This document shows, in pieces, positions 9,484 to 18,027 of a stretch of DNA of 55,077 nt. The stretch comes from Gammaproteobacteria bacterium (GTDB taxonomy: Bacteria; Pseudomonadota; Gammaproteobacteria; Pseudomonadales; Azotimanducaceae): contig PAFU01000062.1 of assembly GCA_002704225.1 (NCBI GenBank), positions 1-55,077 of the forward strand. Direction: 5' to 3'. Under the pieces are notes generated by a model that did no database searches, was not told the DNA's origin, and worked only from the letters and a program-made list of their open reading frames with translations. The translations under genes and the position numbers were made by a program. Position 1 is the first letter of the stretch; each line of letters begins with the position of its first letter.

Positions 9484-10185
9484 CTAGAGAGTAAAGGGAA
9501 TGGCGCGATCAATTCGCATGGTTTTCAGGTCCGTTACACAACCGGCTGCATACACCTCTATACCCGCGTCTATCGCCTCTTCTAGGCCTTGCGCGTAAGC
9601 GGGATCAATGGATCGAGCCGGGCTCACCCGGCTTATGCCGCAATGCTGGGCGCAAAAAATCAAAACACCTCGGTGTCCCATGGCAACCATTCGCTTCAGC
9701 GCATGCACATGCTTTAACGCGCGCTCGCTTACGGCATCAGGAAACTCACCCGCCCCATCCTCGGTGTAAAGCGTTACGCTCTTCACCTCGATAAACGCGC
9801 TGGCCTGTTCGGCATTGCGCGCCAGAAAATCAAATCGCCCACCACCGTCTGGGATTTTCGATTCAGCCTTGATTTCCGTATATCCCGCAAGGCTCATGAT
9901 CTGCTCCGCGGCCAACGCCTCACCAACCAAGGTGTTTGCACGACCGGTGTTGACGCTCACCAAGCCCACAGTGGTTTCGACAAACTCGAGCGTGCATGAA
10001 TATTTTCGTTTCGGATTGTCCGAGACGGAATAGTAGGCAGTGCTGCCTGCATCGACACAACCAGTCATCGCTCCCGTGTTGGGACAATGAACCGTTATCG
10101 CCTTTCCCTCCGCAGTTTCGATATCTGCCAAGAAGCGTTTGTACCGACGGAGCAGCCTACCCTTTTGCAGTTCAGGTAAATTCAC
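9484..10185 (-). CDS. sfsA: SfsA family DNA-binding/nuclease-like protein
   Basis: The 233-residue protein matches SfsA throughout: LQKGRLLRRYKRFLADIE near the N-terminus, HCPNTGAMTGC (about residues 34-44), KRKYSCTLEFVE, and the nuclease-like core FDFLARN...AFIEVKSVTLY (about 118-140), followed by FPDAVSERALKHV. E. coli SfsA was named from stimulation of sugar-fermentation genes and binds DNA non-specifically. The core resembles PD-(D/E)XK nucleases, so its real role may be enzymatic. It overlaps the aminotransferase gene by four bases and is in the same unit. The pairing with an aminotransferase and dksA is conserved in Pseudomonas. Confidence 0.95.
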   Translation of the reverse strand: MNLPELQKGRLLRRYKRFLADIETAEGKAITVHCPNTGAMTGCVDAGSTAYYSVSDNPKRKYSCTLEFVETTVGLVSVNTGRANTLVGEALAAEQIMSLAGYTEIKAESKIPDGGGRFDFLARNAEQASAFIEVKSVTLYTEDGAGEFPDAVSERALKHVHALKRMVAMGHRGVLIFCAQHCGISRVSPARSIDPAYAQGLEEAIDAGIEVYAAGCVTDLKTMRIDRAIPFTL

Positions 10186-11351
10186 GTGTTGATGCCCCAG
10201 GCAATGAGTGCGGCTTCAATCCGCTCTAACCCCGACTGAATCGCATCGAGATGAGTGGTATAGGCGAATCGTACATAGTGATCGGCATGATGCTCACCAA
10301 AGTCTGCTCCCGGTGTTACAGCCACCTGAAATTCATCAATTAGCCGCCAACAAAAATCCATGCTGTTCATCCCTGTATGACTGATGTCCACATAGAGGTA
10401 GAAAGCACCATCCGGGGCTACTGGAATACCAAAACCCAGTCTTTGAAGACCGTCACTTAATAGGGCCGCCCGCTGAACAAAGGCTTCTTTTCTCTGACGA
10501 TGAATCACCATAGCCTCTTCATCAAATGCCGCCAAGGCAGCGTACTGTGCCGGAGTGCTCGGAGAAATGAACAGATTCTGTGCCAGCTTTGTGATTGGTG
10601 CGATGGCTTCCGGTGGCACCACAACCCAACCTAGCCGCCAGCCGGTCATGCCAAAAAATTTCGAGAAACTGTTGAGGATGTATAGGTCGTCGCGCACCGC
10701 CAAGCCAGTCTGATAGGGCACTGGGCCGTGATTCAGCCCTTGATAAATTTCATCCAAAATCAAAAACCCCTCGCGCCCAGCCGCAAAGTCCGCCATCTGA
10801 GCCAGATCTTCCACCGCCAGCATGGTGCCCGTTGGATTCCCGGGGGACGCCAACAAGGCCCCTCGAGTCTTTTCTGTCCAAGCCAATGAGAAATCACTCA
10901 GTGTCGGCTGAAACCGGTTGTCGGCATGCACTTTGATTGCCTTAGGTCGCGCACCCACCAGACGAGCGAACACGTCGTTGCAGGGATAACCTGGATCGGT
11001 GATGAGCAGTGCATCATCGGGATTCAAAAGCAGCGCGCTCAGCAAGGTAAGACCCCCACTCGCGCCGCTGGTGACCAAAATACGCTCCGAATCTATGGCA
11101 ACTCCCAAGGTCTGATAGTAGTGGCTGATACGGTCTCGCAACTCGGGAATACCCTGAGCCGATGTGTACTTGGTGTGTCCAGCTGAAATAGCGCTTTGAG
11201 CTGCCTGTAGGATCGGCTCAGCGGTCTGAAAATCGGGCTCTCCAACCTCGAAATGCATCACGGTCTTACCCTGGCTCTCGTACTCACGTGCGCGCTGCAA
11301 AAGCTGCATGACAACAAACGGGGCTATTTCACTGGACCGAGCTGAGAACAT
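10182..11351 (-). CDS. Fold-type I PLP-dependent aminotransferase (aspartate-aminotransferase-like)
   Basis: The 389-residue protein belongs to the class I/II aminotransferases. Visible landmarks are HFEVGEPDF near the N-terminus, YTSAQGIPELRDRI, ASPGNPTGT (Asn contacting PLP, about residue 168), DEIYQGL (Asp and Tyr at the cofactor), the Schiff-base lysine in NSFSKFFGMTGWRLGW (about residue 231) and the carboxylate-binding arginine in HYVRFAYTT near the C-terminus. The amino donor cannot be assigned from sequence. It is the first gene of a two-gene unit with sfsA and is divergent from dksA. The corresponding Pseudomonas gene occupies the same position. Confidence 0.93.
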   Translation of the reverse strand: MFSARSSEIAPFVVMQLLQRAREYESQGKTVMHFEVGEPDFQTAEPILQAAQSAISAGHTKYTSAQGIPELRDRISHYYQTLGVAIDSERILVTSGASGGLTLLSALLLNPDDALLITDPGYPCNDVFARLVGARPKAIKVHADNRFQPTLSDFSLAWTEKTRGALLASPGNPTGTMLAVEDLAQMADFAAGREGFLILDEIYQGLNHGPVPYQTGLAVRDDLYILNSFSKFFGMTGWRLGWVVVPPEAIAPITKLAQNLFISPSTPAQYAALAAFDEEAMVIHRQRKEAFVQRAALLSDGLQRLGFGIPVAPDGAFYLYVDISHTGMNSMDFCWRLIDEFQVAVTPGADFGEHHADHYVRFAYTTHLDAIQSGLERIEAALIAWGINT

Positions 11352-11427
11352 AAAGGCGACCTTAAAATAGAATCTTGATCAGGATGTGAGCAAAAACGCA
11401 TAGTGCACAAGTGTTTAGCCTAATACA

Positions 11428-11457
11428 TTCACAAAATATCAATACACTAGGTATAGT
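11428..11457 (+). promoter_or_regulatory. Probable dksA promoter
   Basis: A -35 TTCACA (11428-11433; five of six bases of TTGACA) is followed by an 18-base spacer and a -10 TATAGT (11452-11457). It lies 87 bases upstream of the dksA ATG in the divergent interval with the aminotransferase gene. The transcript would have an untranslated leader of about 80 bases that includes the hairpin at 11502-11526. Confidence 0.6.
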
Positions 11458-11501
11458 TTTCCACCTCATGATCTGCTAGATTTCGCGCCCTTCTGATTTT
11501 G

Positions 11502-11526
11502 GGCCCCTGCTGGTTTTGCTGGGGCC
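11502..11526 (+). promoter_or_regulatory. Stem-loop in dksA leader
   Basis: GGCCCC (11502-11507) pairs perfectly with GGGGCC (11521-11526) across a 13-base loop, ending 17 bases before the dksA start and immediately upstream of its AAAGGA ribosome site. There is no following T-run, so this is not a terminator. It could influence translation of dksA; that is inference only. Confidence 0.45.
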
Positions 11527-11543
11527 ATAATAAAGGAAACACT

Positions 11544-12032
11544 ATGGCCGCTGACGCAAAGGCAAAGACCGCTAAAAAAACAGCCCCGACCAAACGTCGC
11601 AAAGCCGCCGCGAAAGATTCGCAATTCCGAAACTTTACGCCGTACAAGGCTAAACGCGGCGAGGAATACATGAGCGACGGACAGCTGGAGCATCTGCGCT
11701 CTATCCTGACGCAATGGAGAACTCAGTTGATGGAAGAGGTCGACCGAACCGTTAACCATATGCAAGATGACGCTGCCAACTTCCCTGACCCCGCTGACCG
11801 AGCGACTCAAGAAGAAGAATTCAGCATCGAACTGCGCACACGGGACCGCGAACGCAAGCTCATCAAAAAAATCGATAAAACCATCGATATGCTTGAAACC
11901 GATGACTTCGGGTATTGCGAAACCTGTGGCATTGAGATTGGTTTACGCCGGCTGGAAGCTCGCCCAACCGCCACGCAGTGCGTGGACTGTAAGGCGCTAG
12001 ACGAAATCAAAGAGCGTCAAATCCACGGCTAA
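11544..12032 (+). CDS. dksA: RNA polymerase-binding transcription factor DksA
   Basis: The start at ATG 11544 has a good AAAGGA site seven bases upstream. The 162-residue product has a lysine/alanine-rich N-terminal tail (residues 1-30), a long coiled coil with the conserved acidic tip ([21 protein letters not shown]; the DxxDxA motif lies in DPADRA), and a C-terminal four-cysteine zinc finger (CETCG ... CVDCK). DksA enters the RNA polymerase secondary channel and works with ppGpp to repress rRNA promoters and activate amino-acid operons. The dksA-gluQ pair is a conserved gammaproteobacterial arrangement. Confidence 0.97.
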   Translation: MAADAKAKTAKKTAPTKRRKAAAKDSQFRNFTPYKAKRGEEYMSDGQLEHLRSILTQWRTQLMEEVDRTVNHMQDDAANFPDPADRATQEEEFSIELRTRDRERKLIKKIDKTIDMLETDDFGYCETCGIEIGLRRLEARPTATQCVDCKALDEIKERQIHG

Positions 12033-12043
12033 CGGCAGCCCAG

Positions 12044-12904
12044 ATGCTCTCGGGTCGTTTCGCCCCTTCACCGACCGGCCCGCTACATATGGGCAGTCTT
12101 GTGACTGCTTTGGCCAGTTTCTGCGACGTCAAACAAAGAGGCGGCCGATGGTTCGTGCGCATTGATGATATCGATCCGCAGCGCGCCGATCCAAGCGCCT
12201 TGGAACACATTATCAAGTCCCTTGCCGCCCATGGCCTCAGCGGCGACGGCCCCTTGCAGTTGCAGAGTCACCGCCTCACGGAATACGCCACAGCAAGAGA
12301 TCGACTTACCGACTTAAGCTACTTCTGTAACTGTTCAAGAAAAAAGCTACTGGGCGAACGGCTCTACCCGGGGTACTGCCGACATAAACTAACCTTTGCT
12401 CCAGAGCATGCGGTTCGTATCACCGCCGATGACAAACAGCGCCAGTTTCTGGACCGACATAAAGGCGTCTTTTCATATGTCGCCAGTGAGCACTTCGGCG
12501 ATTTCATTATCTGGCGCAGAGATGATGTTGTGACCTATCACCTCGCGACTGCTTATGACGATGGCCATCACCACAGTCATGTTTTGCGGGGCGACGATCT
12601 TTTTGAGATGACCGCTCCTCAGCTTTTTTTGATGGAAAAACTGGGATTAAATCCACCGGAGTACACCCATATCCCCGTACTGACCTTTCCTGACGGCACC
12701 AAGCTATCAAAGCAAACCCACGCACCTGCGCTAGGCATAGAAAACCCCGAGGAAAATCTCAGAGACGCCCTGCACTTGTTGGGACAACAACCGCCTAAAG
12801 CTCAGTTCACCGTCGGCCAGTGGTTGGATTGGGCGGTCACGCATTGGCGCCTCGAGGCCATTCCCCACACACTTGAGCCCTTCTCTGAGGGCAACTATGA
12901 GTAA
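12044..12904 (+). CDS. gluQ: Glutamyl-Q tRNA(Asp) synthetase
   Basis: The 286-residue protein is a truncated glutamyl-tRNA synthetase paralogue that attaches glutamate to queuosine in the anticodon of tRNA-Asp. Class I motifs are present: GRFAPSPTGPLHMGSL (HIGH equivalent, LHMGS) and KLSKQ (KMSKS equivalent, about residue 232). Zinc ligands appear in CNCSRKKL ... YPGYCRH (about residues 97-122). The anticodon-binding domain of true GltX is missing, as expected for the family. It starts 11 bases after dksA, so the two are probably co-transcribed. Confidence 0.96.
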   Translation: MLSGRFAPSPTGPLHMGSLVTALASFCDVKQRGGRWFVRIDDIDPQRADPSALEHIIKSLAAHGLSGDGPLQLQSHRLTEYATARDRLTDLSYFCNCSRKKLLGERLYPGYCRHKLTFAPEHAVRITADDKQRQFLDRHKGVFSYVASEHFGDFIIWRRDDVVTYHLATAYDDGHHHSHVLRGDDLFEMTAPQLFLMEKLGLNPPEYTHIPVLTFPDGTKLSKQTHAPALGIENPEENLRDALHLLGQQPPKAQFTVGQWLDWAVTHWRLEAIPHTLEPFSEGNYE

Positions 12905-12974
12905 GCCCCGAGAACGAATCCAAACACGTATCGGGAGATTTATAGCAGGCCTCTTTACGATGAATTTTTGTTAG
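12897..12974 (+). CDS. Possible 25-residue ORF overlapping the gluQ stop
   Basis: An ATG at 12897 overlaps the gluQ stop (ATGAGTAA) and opens a 25-codon frame ending TAG at 12974, just before the regulator gene. The peptide starts MSKPRERIQTRIGRFIAGLF, which is basic and then hydrophobic. In Pseudomonas the interval after gluQ holds cbrA and, as I recall, a small upstream frame called cbrX. This frame could be a leader peptide, a remnant of such a gene, or chance. I do not recognise it. Confidence 0.2.
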   Translation: MSKPRERIQTRIGRFIAGLFTMNFC

Positions 12975-12983
12975 TATTCTGAG

Positions 12984-14300
12984 ATGAAAAGTATCTTAGT
13001 AATCGACGATGACGCCATCCGGCGCACCGCCATGGCAACCGACCTGCGCGAACAAGGCGTTGACGTGAACGAACAAGCCGATTTGGTCCTAGATACGCTT
13101 GGCGCTGTGGACGCCATCGTTGCGGTTGATGAGAAGGTTCTCGATGCGCTCAATGCGGTCGCCAGTCTTGCACCCACCATTTTGTTGTCCGCAAACCCCT
13201 CGGTAAAAGCATCGGTTACTGCGCTGCAGGCGGGTGCAAAAGATTACTTAGCCCTGCCAGCATCTTCCAGCGATCTGATGGCCGCCATCGAACGGGCCAC
13301 CGCCTACAGTGTACGTAAGCCAGTCGTCGACAGTGAGCCGGTAGAGATGATTGGTTCATCGGAAATCATGGATACCTTGCGACAACGCATCGCCAAAATC
13401 GGACCCACAGATTCTACCGTACTCATCCTTGGACAATCTGGCACGGGTAAAGAACTCGTCGCGCGCGGCATTCACGCGGCCAGCAATCGATCTCATGCTC
13501 CGCTCATCACGCTCAATTGTGCAACGGTTCCAGCAAACCTCATCGAATCAGAATTATTCGGTTTAGCGGCCTATGAGAACCGCCAGCAAGAAAGTATTGG
13601 GCTCGTTGAAGCAGCCTCTGGCGGCACTCTGTTCCTCGACGAGATTGCCGAGTTACCGGCCAGCGCCCAGGCCCGATTACTGCAAGTTGTTCAAGGCGAA
13701 AACCGCAAAGTCGGCCAAGCCCAATCGCTCCCAGTGGACGTTCGGATTATTGCAGCCACCCACAAAGACCTTAAGGCACTGACAGAAAGCGGCGAGTTTC
13801 GTTCGGATCTGTTTTACCGCTTAAACGTACTGTGCTTGGAGCTTTCTCCGTTGCGAGGACGGCGCAAAGACATCATCGATATTGGCGAACGACTGTTAGC
13901 CGAAACATGCCAGCGGTTAAATAAGCCCGGACTGGTTCTGGGCGAACATGCCAAGGAAGTGATGCTCGAATATCACTGGCCGGGAAACGTGCGGGAACTC
14001 AGCAACGCGATCGAACGCGCCGTTATATTGGCTGACGACGGTGCGGTAATTACCCAATCCTTATTAGCTATTGAGCCGACCCCGGAAGAGCCAGCGGATA
14101 GCACGAAGGAATCGGACGAAACTCAGACATCGTTAGAGGACTACTTTGTCCGATTCGTTCAGGAAAATGAGCAGTTGCTCACGGAAACGGAGTTAGCAGC
14201 CAAACTAGGCATCAGCAGAAAAAGCTTATGGGAGCGGCGGCAGCGCCTAAACATTCCCCGCAAGAAGACGCAGCAGCGCGGGCCGCGCGAATCATCTTGA
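12984..14300 (+). CDS. Sigma-54-activator-like AAA+ regulator with degenerate receiver and no GAFTGA loop
   Basis: The 438-residue protein has the NtrC/CbrB domain order: receiver (1-108), AAA+ (about 122-345) and a FIS-type helix-turn-helix (about 395-425, ETELAAKLGISRKSLWERRQ). Walker A (GQSGTGKE, 150-157) and Walker B (TLFLDEI, 215-221) are intact, as are the downstream FYRLN and WPGNVREL motifs. Two features are abnormal. The segment after ELFG (194-205) contains no GAFTGA, the loop that contacts sigma-54, and is about two residues short. The receiver keeps the acidic DDD (8-10), but the phospho-acceptor position aligns with Val48 (Asp49 is adjacent) and the conserved lysine before the cis-proline is Leu91. 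It occupies the Pseudomonas cbrB slot, but no cbrA is present. It probably acts at sigma-70 promoters or as an ATP-responsive DNA-binding protein; that is inference. Confidence 0.88.
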   Translation: MKSILVIDDDAIRRTAMATDLREQGVDVNEQADLVLDTLGAVDAIVAVDEKVLDALNAVASLAPTILLSANPSVKASVTALQAGAKDYLALPASSSDLMAAIERATAYSVRKPVVDSEPVEMIGSSEIMDTLRQRIAKIGPTDSTVLILGQSGTGKELVARGIHAASNRSHAPLITLNCATVPANLIESELFGLAAYENRQQESIGLVEAASGGTLFLDEIAELPASAQARLLQVVQGENRKVGQAQSLPVDVRIIAATHKDLKALTESGEFRSDLFYRLNVLCLELSPLRGRRKDIIDIGERLLAETCQRLNKPGLVLGEHAKEVMLEYHWPGNVRELSNAIERAVILADDGAVITQSLLAIEPTPEEPADSTKESDETQTSLEDYFVRFVQENEQLLTETELAAKLGISRKSLWERRQRLNIPRKKTQQRGPRESS

Positions 14301-14305
14301 AACAA

Positions 14306-15589
14306 ATGCTCAATTTTTTTAGGCGCAAAAAAACCGAGCCACCAGCACCCAAGCGCATCCGCGATCACAAGCTCGGACCGGGGATTCTTGATGCCAGTGC
14401 GCTCAAGGTTATTGAGGTATTGAACACAAACGGCTTTCAAGCCTATTTGGTTGGAGGCTGTGTTCGAGACGCTCTCTGTGGAGTAAAACCCAAGGATTTT
14501 GATGTCGCAACGGACGCGCCGTTGGAAGCCGTCACAAAACTTTTCCGTCGCTCGCGCATTGTAGGTAGACGCTTCCCTATCGTGCACGTGAGGTTTGGTC
14601 GTGATTTGATCGAAGTGTCGACCTTCCGCCAATCCATATCCGACAAAGTCGTCCATGATGACCGAGGCATGATTCTGCGCGACAACGCGTTCGGCACGCT
14701 TCACGAAGACGCGTTTCGCCGAGATTTCACCGTCAATGCGCTCTACTACGATCCGTCCAACAAGGAGATCATCGATTTCGTGGGCGGCGTCGATGACATC
14801 AAAGCCAAAAACATACGGTTCATTGGCGATACAAAGACCCGCCTCGCAGAAGACCCAGTTCGAATTTTGCGAGCCATACGGTTTTCCGCCAAGCTAGGGT
14901 TTACCATTTCTGAGGACATCTTGTCTTCGGTGAAAAATACGGCAAAACGCTTAGAAGCGATTCCCCCCGCGCGGCTCTTCGATGAATTTCTAAAACTGTT
15001 CCTCAATGGATACGCCGAGACAGTATGGCGGCAGCTGCGGGAAACACCCTTGGCGAACGCACTCTTCCCATCCTGTGATCCGATGAGTCCCCTGGCCCTC
15101 GCTGCGATGCGTAACACCGATGACCGCATATTCAACGGCGCATCGATCACCCCCGGATTCTTGGTCGCTGTCCTACTCTGGGACGACTTTAAGGCACGTA
15201 ATGACGTGCGGCATTCAGACGACGATGACCCTGCTTTTGCTGCCCTGAAAAGCCAGCAATCATCCATCGCCATACCGCGCCGCTTCGGTACATTTGCTCG
15301 GGACGTTTGGACCATCCAAGAGCGACTGCATAAACGCAATGTGCGATCGCTGGATCGTTTGGTGACGCACAAGCGGTTCAGGGCGGGTTACGACTTTCTC
15401 TGCCTGCAAGCAGAATCCGATGAATCGGTTCGCGCTTGTGCGGATTGGTGGACCGATTTTCAAAATGCCAATGATTCCGAGCGCGAAGCCCTGATCGCTC
15501 AGTTACCGAAAACCCCACGGAAAAGGAATCGCGGTAGAAACAGACGTAAAGCAGCGGCGCAAAACAGCGCTTCAACGGGTACGGGTTGA
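14306..15589 (+). CDS. pcnB: Poly(A) polymerase I
   Basis: From ATG 14306 the protein has 427 residues. It adds poly(A) tails to RNA 3' ends, marking them for decay by PNPase and other exonucleases. The nucleotidyltransferase core shows AYLVGGCVRDAL and KDFDVATDA (the catalytic GG...DxD pattern), then RRDFTVNALYYDP, and EDPVRILRAIRFSAKLGF of the head/neck region. The C-terminus is very basic (RKRNRGRNRRKAA), as in E. coli PcnB. These features favour a polymerase over a CCA-adding enzyme. An open frame extends upstream to 14228 but would overlap the regulator gene. PNPase, its functional partner, is encoded later in the window. Confidence 0.94.
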   Translation: MLNFFRRKKTEPPAPKRIRDHKLGPGILDASALKVIEVLNTNGFQAYLVGGCVRDALCGVKPKDFDVATDAPLEAVTKLFRRSRIVGRRFPIVHVRFGRDLIEVSTFRQSISDKVVHDDRGMILRDNAFGTLHEDAFRRDFTVNALYYDPSNKEIIDFVGGVDDIKAKNIRFIGDTKTRLAEDPVRILRAIRFSAKLGFTISEDILSSVKNTAKRLEAIPPARLFDEFLKLFLNGYAETVWRQLRETPLANALFPSCDPMSPLALAAMRNTDDRIFNGASITPGFLVAVLLWDDFKARNDVRHSDDDDPAFAALKSQQSSIAIPRRFGTFARDVWTIQERLHKRNVRSLDRLVTHKRFRAGYDFLCLQAESDESVRACADWWTDFQNANDSEREALIAQLPKTPRKRNRGRNRRKAAAQNSASTGTG

Positions 15590-15656
15590 ATCGCGAAGCC
15601 TACATGCCCATAGTCTTACTAGTTCGATTCGCCCGCTTTACGTCAGAGTAATTCTC

Positions 15657-16400
15657 GTGTCTATGCCCCAAACCACAGTCCCAGAAGCGCCCATCGACTC
15701 AGGCGCAGCAGATACCGCCAATCTACATACCCGAATAGAGGCGGCCAAACAGGCGAATACTCTACCCCTCTACTTGGCGATTGAAGGCCCCATCGGCGTT
15801 GGCAAAACCACTTTGGCGCGAAAACTTGCCGACGTGCTGAATTATCCACTCATGCTGGAACCGGTCACTGAGAACCCGTTCCTTGATCGGTTTTATGCCG
15901 AGGGAGCCAGTCAGGCACTGCCCACCCAGCTGTTCTTTCTGTTGCACAGAGCACGACAGGTGGCTGACATGCCCGGCAACGATCTCCTAGATCGCATGCT
16001 GATCGCCGACTTCATGATCGAAAAAGACGATTTATTTGCGCGGTTAACCTTGGATAACGAAGAGCTGGAGCTGTATCAACAGATACACAAAAGCCTGAAA
16101 ATCGAGCCGCCAAAGCCCGACTTGGTCATCTATCTGCAAGCTCCCGCGCAAGTGCTTCAACAGCGTGTTTTTGGGCGCGGCTTGGATTTTGAAAGTTCAA
16201 TTGATGTTGAGTACTTAGATGCGCTTGCCGACGGCTATGCCGAGTTCTTTCACTACTATGATCAGGCACCGGTGCTAATCGTCAATGCCGCGGAAATTGA
16301 CTTTGCAAACAATCACCACCATTTCAATGCGCTGTTAGAACAAATACTAAAAATGGAGGGAACACGACAGTTCTTCAATCCAAACCCCACTCTGCTATAG
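15657..16400 (+). CDS. Deoxynucleoside kinase (dNK/dGK-dCK family)
   Basis: The 247-residue product is a P-loop kinase that phosphorylates deoxynucleosides for salvage. The start may be GTG 15657 or ATG 15663. After a ~37-residue N-terminal extension come LYLAIEGPIGVGKTTLARKL (Walker A), EPVTENPFLDRFY (substrate pocket), the LDRMLIADFM segment corresponding to the family DRS motif, and the lid region QQRVFGRGLDFE. Length exceeds the Bacillus enzymes (about 210-220) mainly because of the N-terminal tail. In related genomes this gene sits between folK and panB; here both neighbours are missing and pgi follows at once. Confidence 0.88.
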   Translation: MSMPQTTVPEAPIDSGAADTANLHTRIEAAKQANTLPLYLAIEGPIGVGKTTLARKLADVLNYPLMLEPVTENPFLDRFYAEGASQALPTQLFFLLHRARQVADMPGNDLLDRMLIADFMIEKDDLFARLTLDNEELELYQQIHKSLKIEPPKPDLVIYLQAPAQVLQQRVFGRGLDFESSIDVEYLDALADGYAEFFHYYDQAPVLIVNAAEIDFANNHHHFNALLEQILKMEGTRQFFNPNPTLL

Positions 16401-16409
16401 GTTAAACCC

Positions 16410-17990
16410 GTGCCAAACACGCCAGAACACTGGGCCGCTCTCATCACGTCAGCCCACCGAATCGATACAATCTCCAGTGAGCAGCTACTCGAAGATAAGG
16501 TTAGAAACCAAGCGTTACGTCTCAACCTCGCTGGTTGCCACTTTGATTTCACCCGTCAACGCGTTGACGGCCAAATTCTCAACGAATTGCATGACCTCGC
16601 TCGCCGCGCGGGCATGTCGACAAGGCGCGATGCGATGTTCGCAGGCGAGAAGATCAACACGTCCGAGAATCGAGAGGTGCTTCACAGCGTGTTACGCGAT
16701 GGAGCACCCAATGCCCCAGACCGATACAGACAAGATGTGGCTCAAACCAAGAAACTACTTTTTGCCGCGGTAGACGATATCCGCAGCGGTAACTGGCGAG
16801 GATTCACCAACAAAGCCATCAAAGACGTCGTTCACATCGGCATTGGCGGTTCACATTTGGGTCCAGAGCTTGTCGTGAACGCTCTTGCCCATCTGCCGGG
16901 CAGCGAAAACGCACCGAACATTCACTTTGTGGCGAATATCGACGCCAACGACATCAACACCGCCCTCCTCGGGCTTAACCCTGAAACCACCCTGTTCGTT
17001 GTGGTTTCGAAGTCTTTCGGCACGCTGGAAACGCAAATAAACGCGGCGACCGCGCGCAGCTGGTTTCTGGAAAGAACCTGCAATCCCAAGGCGATAGGCC
17101 AGCACTTTATTGGTGTGACCACAAATCTGGAGGCCGCCGCACAGTTTGGGCTGGAAGCTCGCAATATATTCCCTCTTTGGGACTGGGTCGGGGGACGCTT
17201 TTCCCTGTGGTCTGCTGTAGGCCTACCCATCATGTTGCAAATCGGTACCACCGCATTCGAGCAACTGCTGGTCGGGGCCAAGCAGGCAGACGAACACTTC
17301 GTTAACGCCCCCGCTGAACAAAACATTCCGCTGCTGTCCGCGCTTATGGCAACCTGGAACACTACGGCCCTGAACTGCGACAGCCTTGCAGTGCTCAGTT
17401 ACGACCAACGGCTTGCACTGCTGCCTGACTTTTTGCAGCAGCTGGAAATGGAGAGCAATGGCAAGTCGGTGGATCGGAACGGTGAGCGTTTAAATTATCG
17501 GACCATGCAAATCTTATGGGGAGGCTGCGGGACAAACGGTCAGCACGCATACCACCAGTTACTGCATCAGGGCACCAGCCGTTTCGCAGCCGATTTCATC
17601 ATGGTTGCCGGCGATTCTTTGAAACACAAAGAGCACCATCAATGGTTGCTTGCCAACGGCATTGCCCAAGGTCAGGCAATGACCTTGGGACACCAACCGA
17701 CCTCGCCCAGCGAGCAGCATAAGCTTGTCATCGGACAACACCCATCAACCAGCATCGTGCTGGATGAGCTCGGCCCCATCCAACTGGGTTGCTTGCTGGC
17801 AATCTACGAGCACAAGGTGTTTTGTCAGGGTGTGCTGTGGAATATAAACTCCTTTGATCAGTGGGGTGTGGAGCTTGGAAAAAATCTGGCCTTACCCATT
17901 TTTGATCAACTGCGGGGCGACGATACGTCAAACCAAGATCCGGCGACACGCCATTTGATCGACCACTATCGGGCAATCAACCAGTCATAG
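16410..17990 (+). CDS. pgi: Glucose-6-phosphate isomerase
   Basis: The 526-residue enzyme interconverts glucose-6-phosphate and fructose-6-phosphate. Signatures include HIGIGGSHLGPELV (about residues 141-154), VVSKSFGTLETQ (phosphate-binding serine and threonine), WDWVGGRFSLWSAVGLPI, and the catalytic pattern GGCGTNGQHAYHQLLHQGT near residue 370, with the conserved Glu/His. The C-terminal YEHKVFCQGVLWNINSFDQWGVELGK is the second family signature and carries the active-site lysine. Translation starts at GTG 16410, nine bases after the kinase stop. It shares the Pseudomonas order pcnB...pgi-acs. Confidence 0.97.
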   Translation: MPNTPEHWAALITSAHRIDTISSEQLLEDKVRNQALRLNLAGCHFDFTRQRVDGQILNELHDLARRAGMSTRRDAMFAGEKINTSENREVLHSVLRDGAPNAPDRYRQDVAQTKKLLFAAVDDIRSGNWRGFTNKAIKDVVHIGIGGSHLGPELVVNALAHLPGSENAPNIHFVANIDANDINTALLGLNPETTLFVVVSKSFGTLETQINAATARSWFLERTCNPKAIGQHFIGVTTNLEAAAQFGLEARNIFPLWDWVGGRFSLWSAVGLPIMLQIGTTAFEQLLVGAKQADEHFVNAPAEQNIPLLSALMATWNTTALNCDSLAVLSYDQRLALLPDFLQQLEMESNGKSVDRNGERLNYRTMQILWGGCGTNGQHAYHQLLHQGTSRFAADFIMVAGDSLKHKEHHQWLLANGIAQGQAMTLGHQPTSPSEQHKLVIGQHPSTSIVLDELGPIQLGCLLAIYEHKVFCQGVLWNINSFDQWGVELGKNLALPIFDQLRGDDTSNQDPATRHLIDHYRAINQS

Positions 17991-18027
17991 TTTCCGCGCT
18001 TGCGCGTGAATTTAGCAGGAGATTTCA

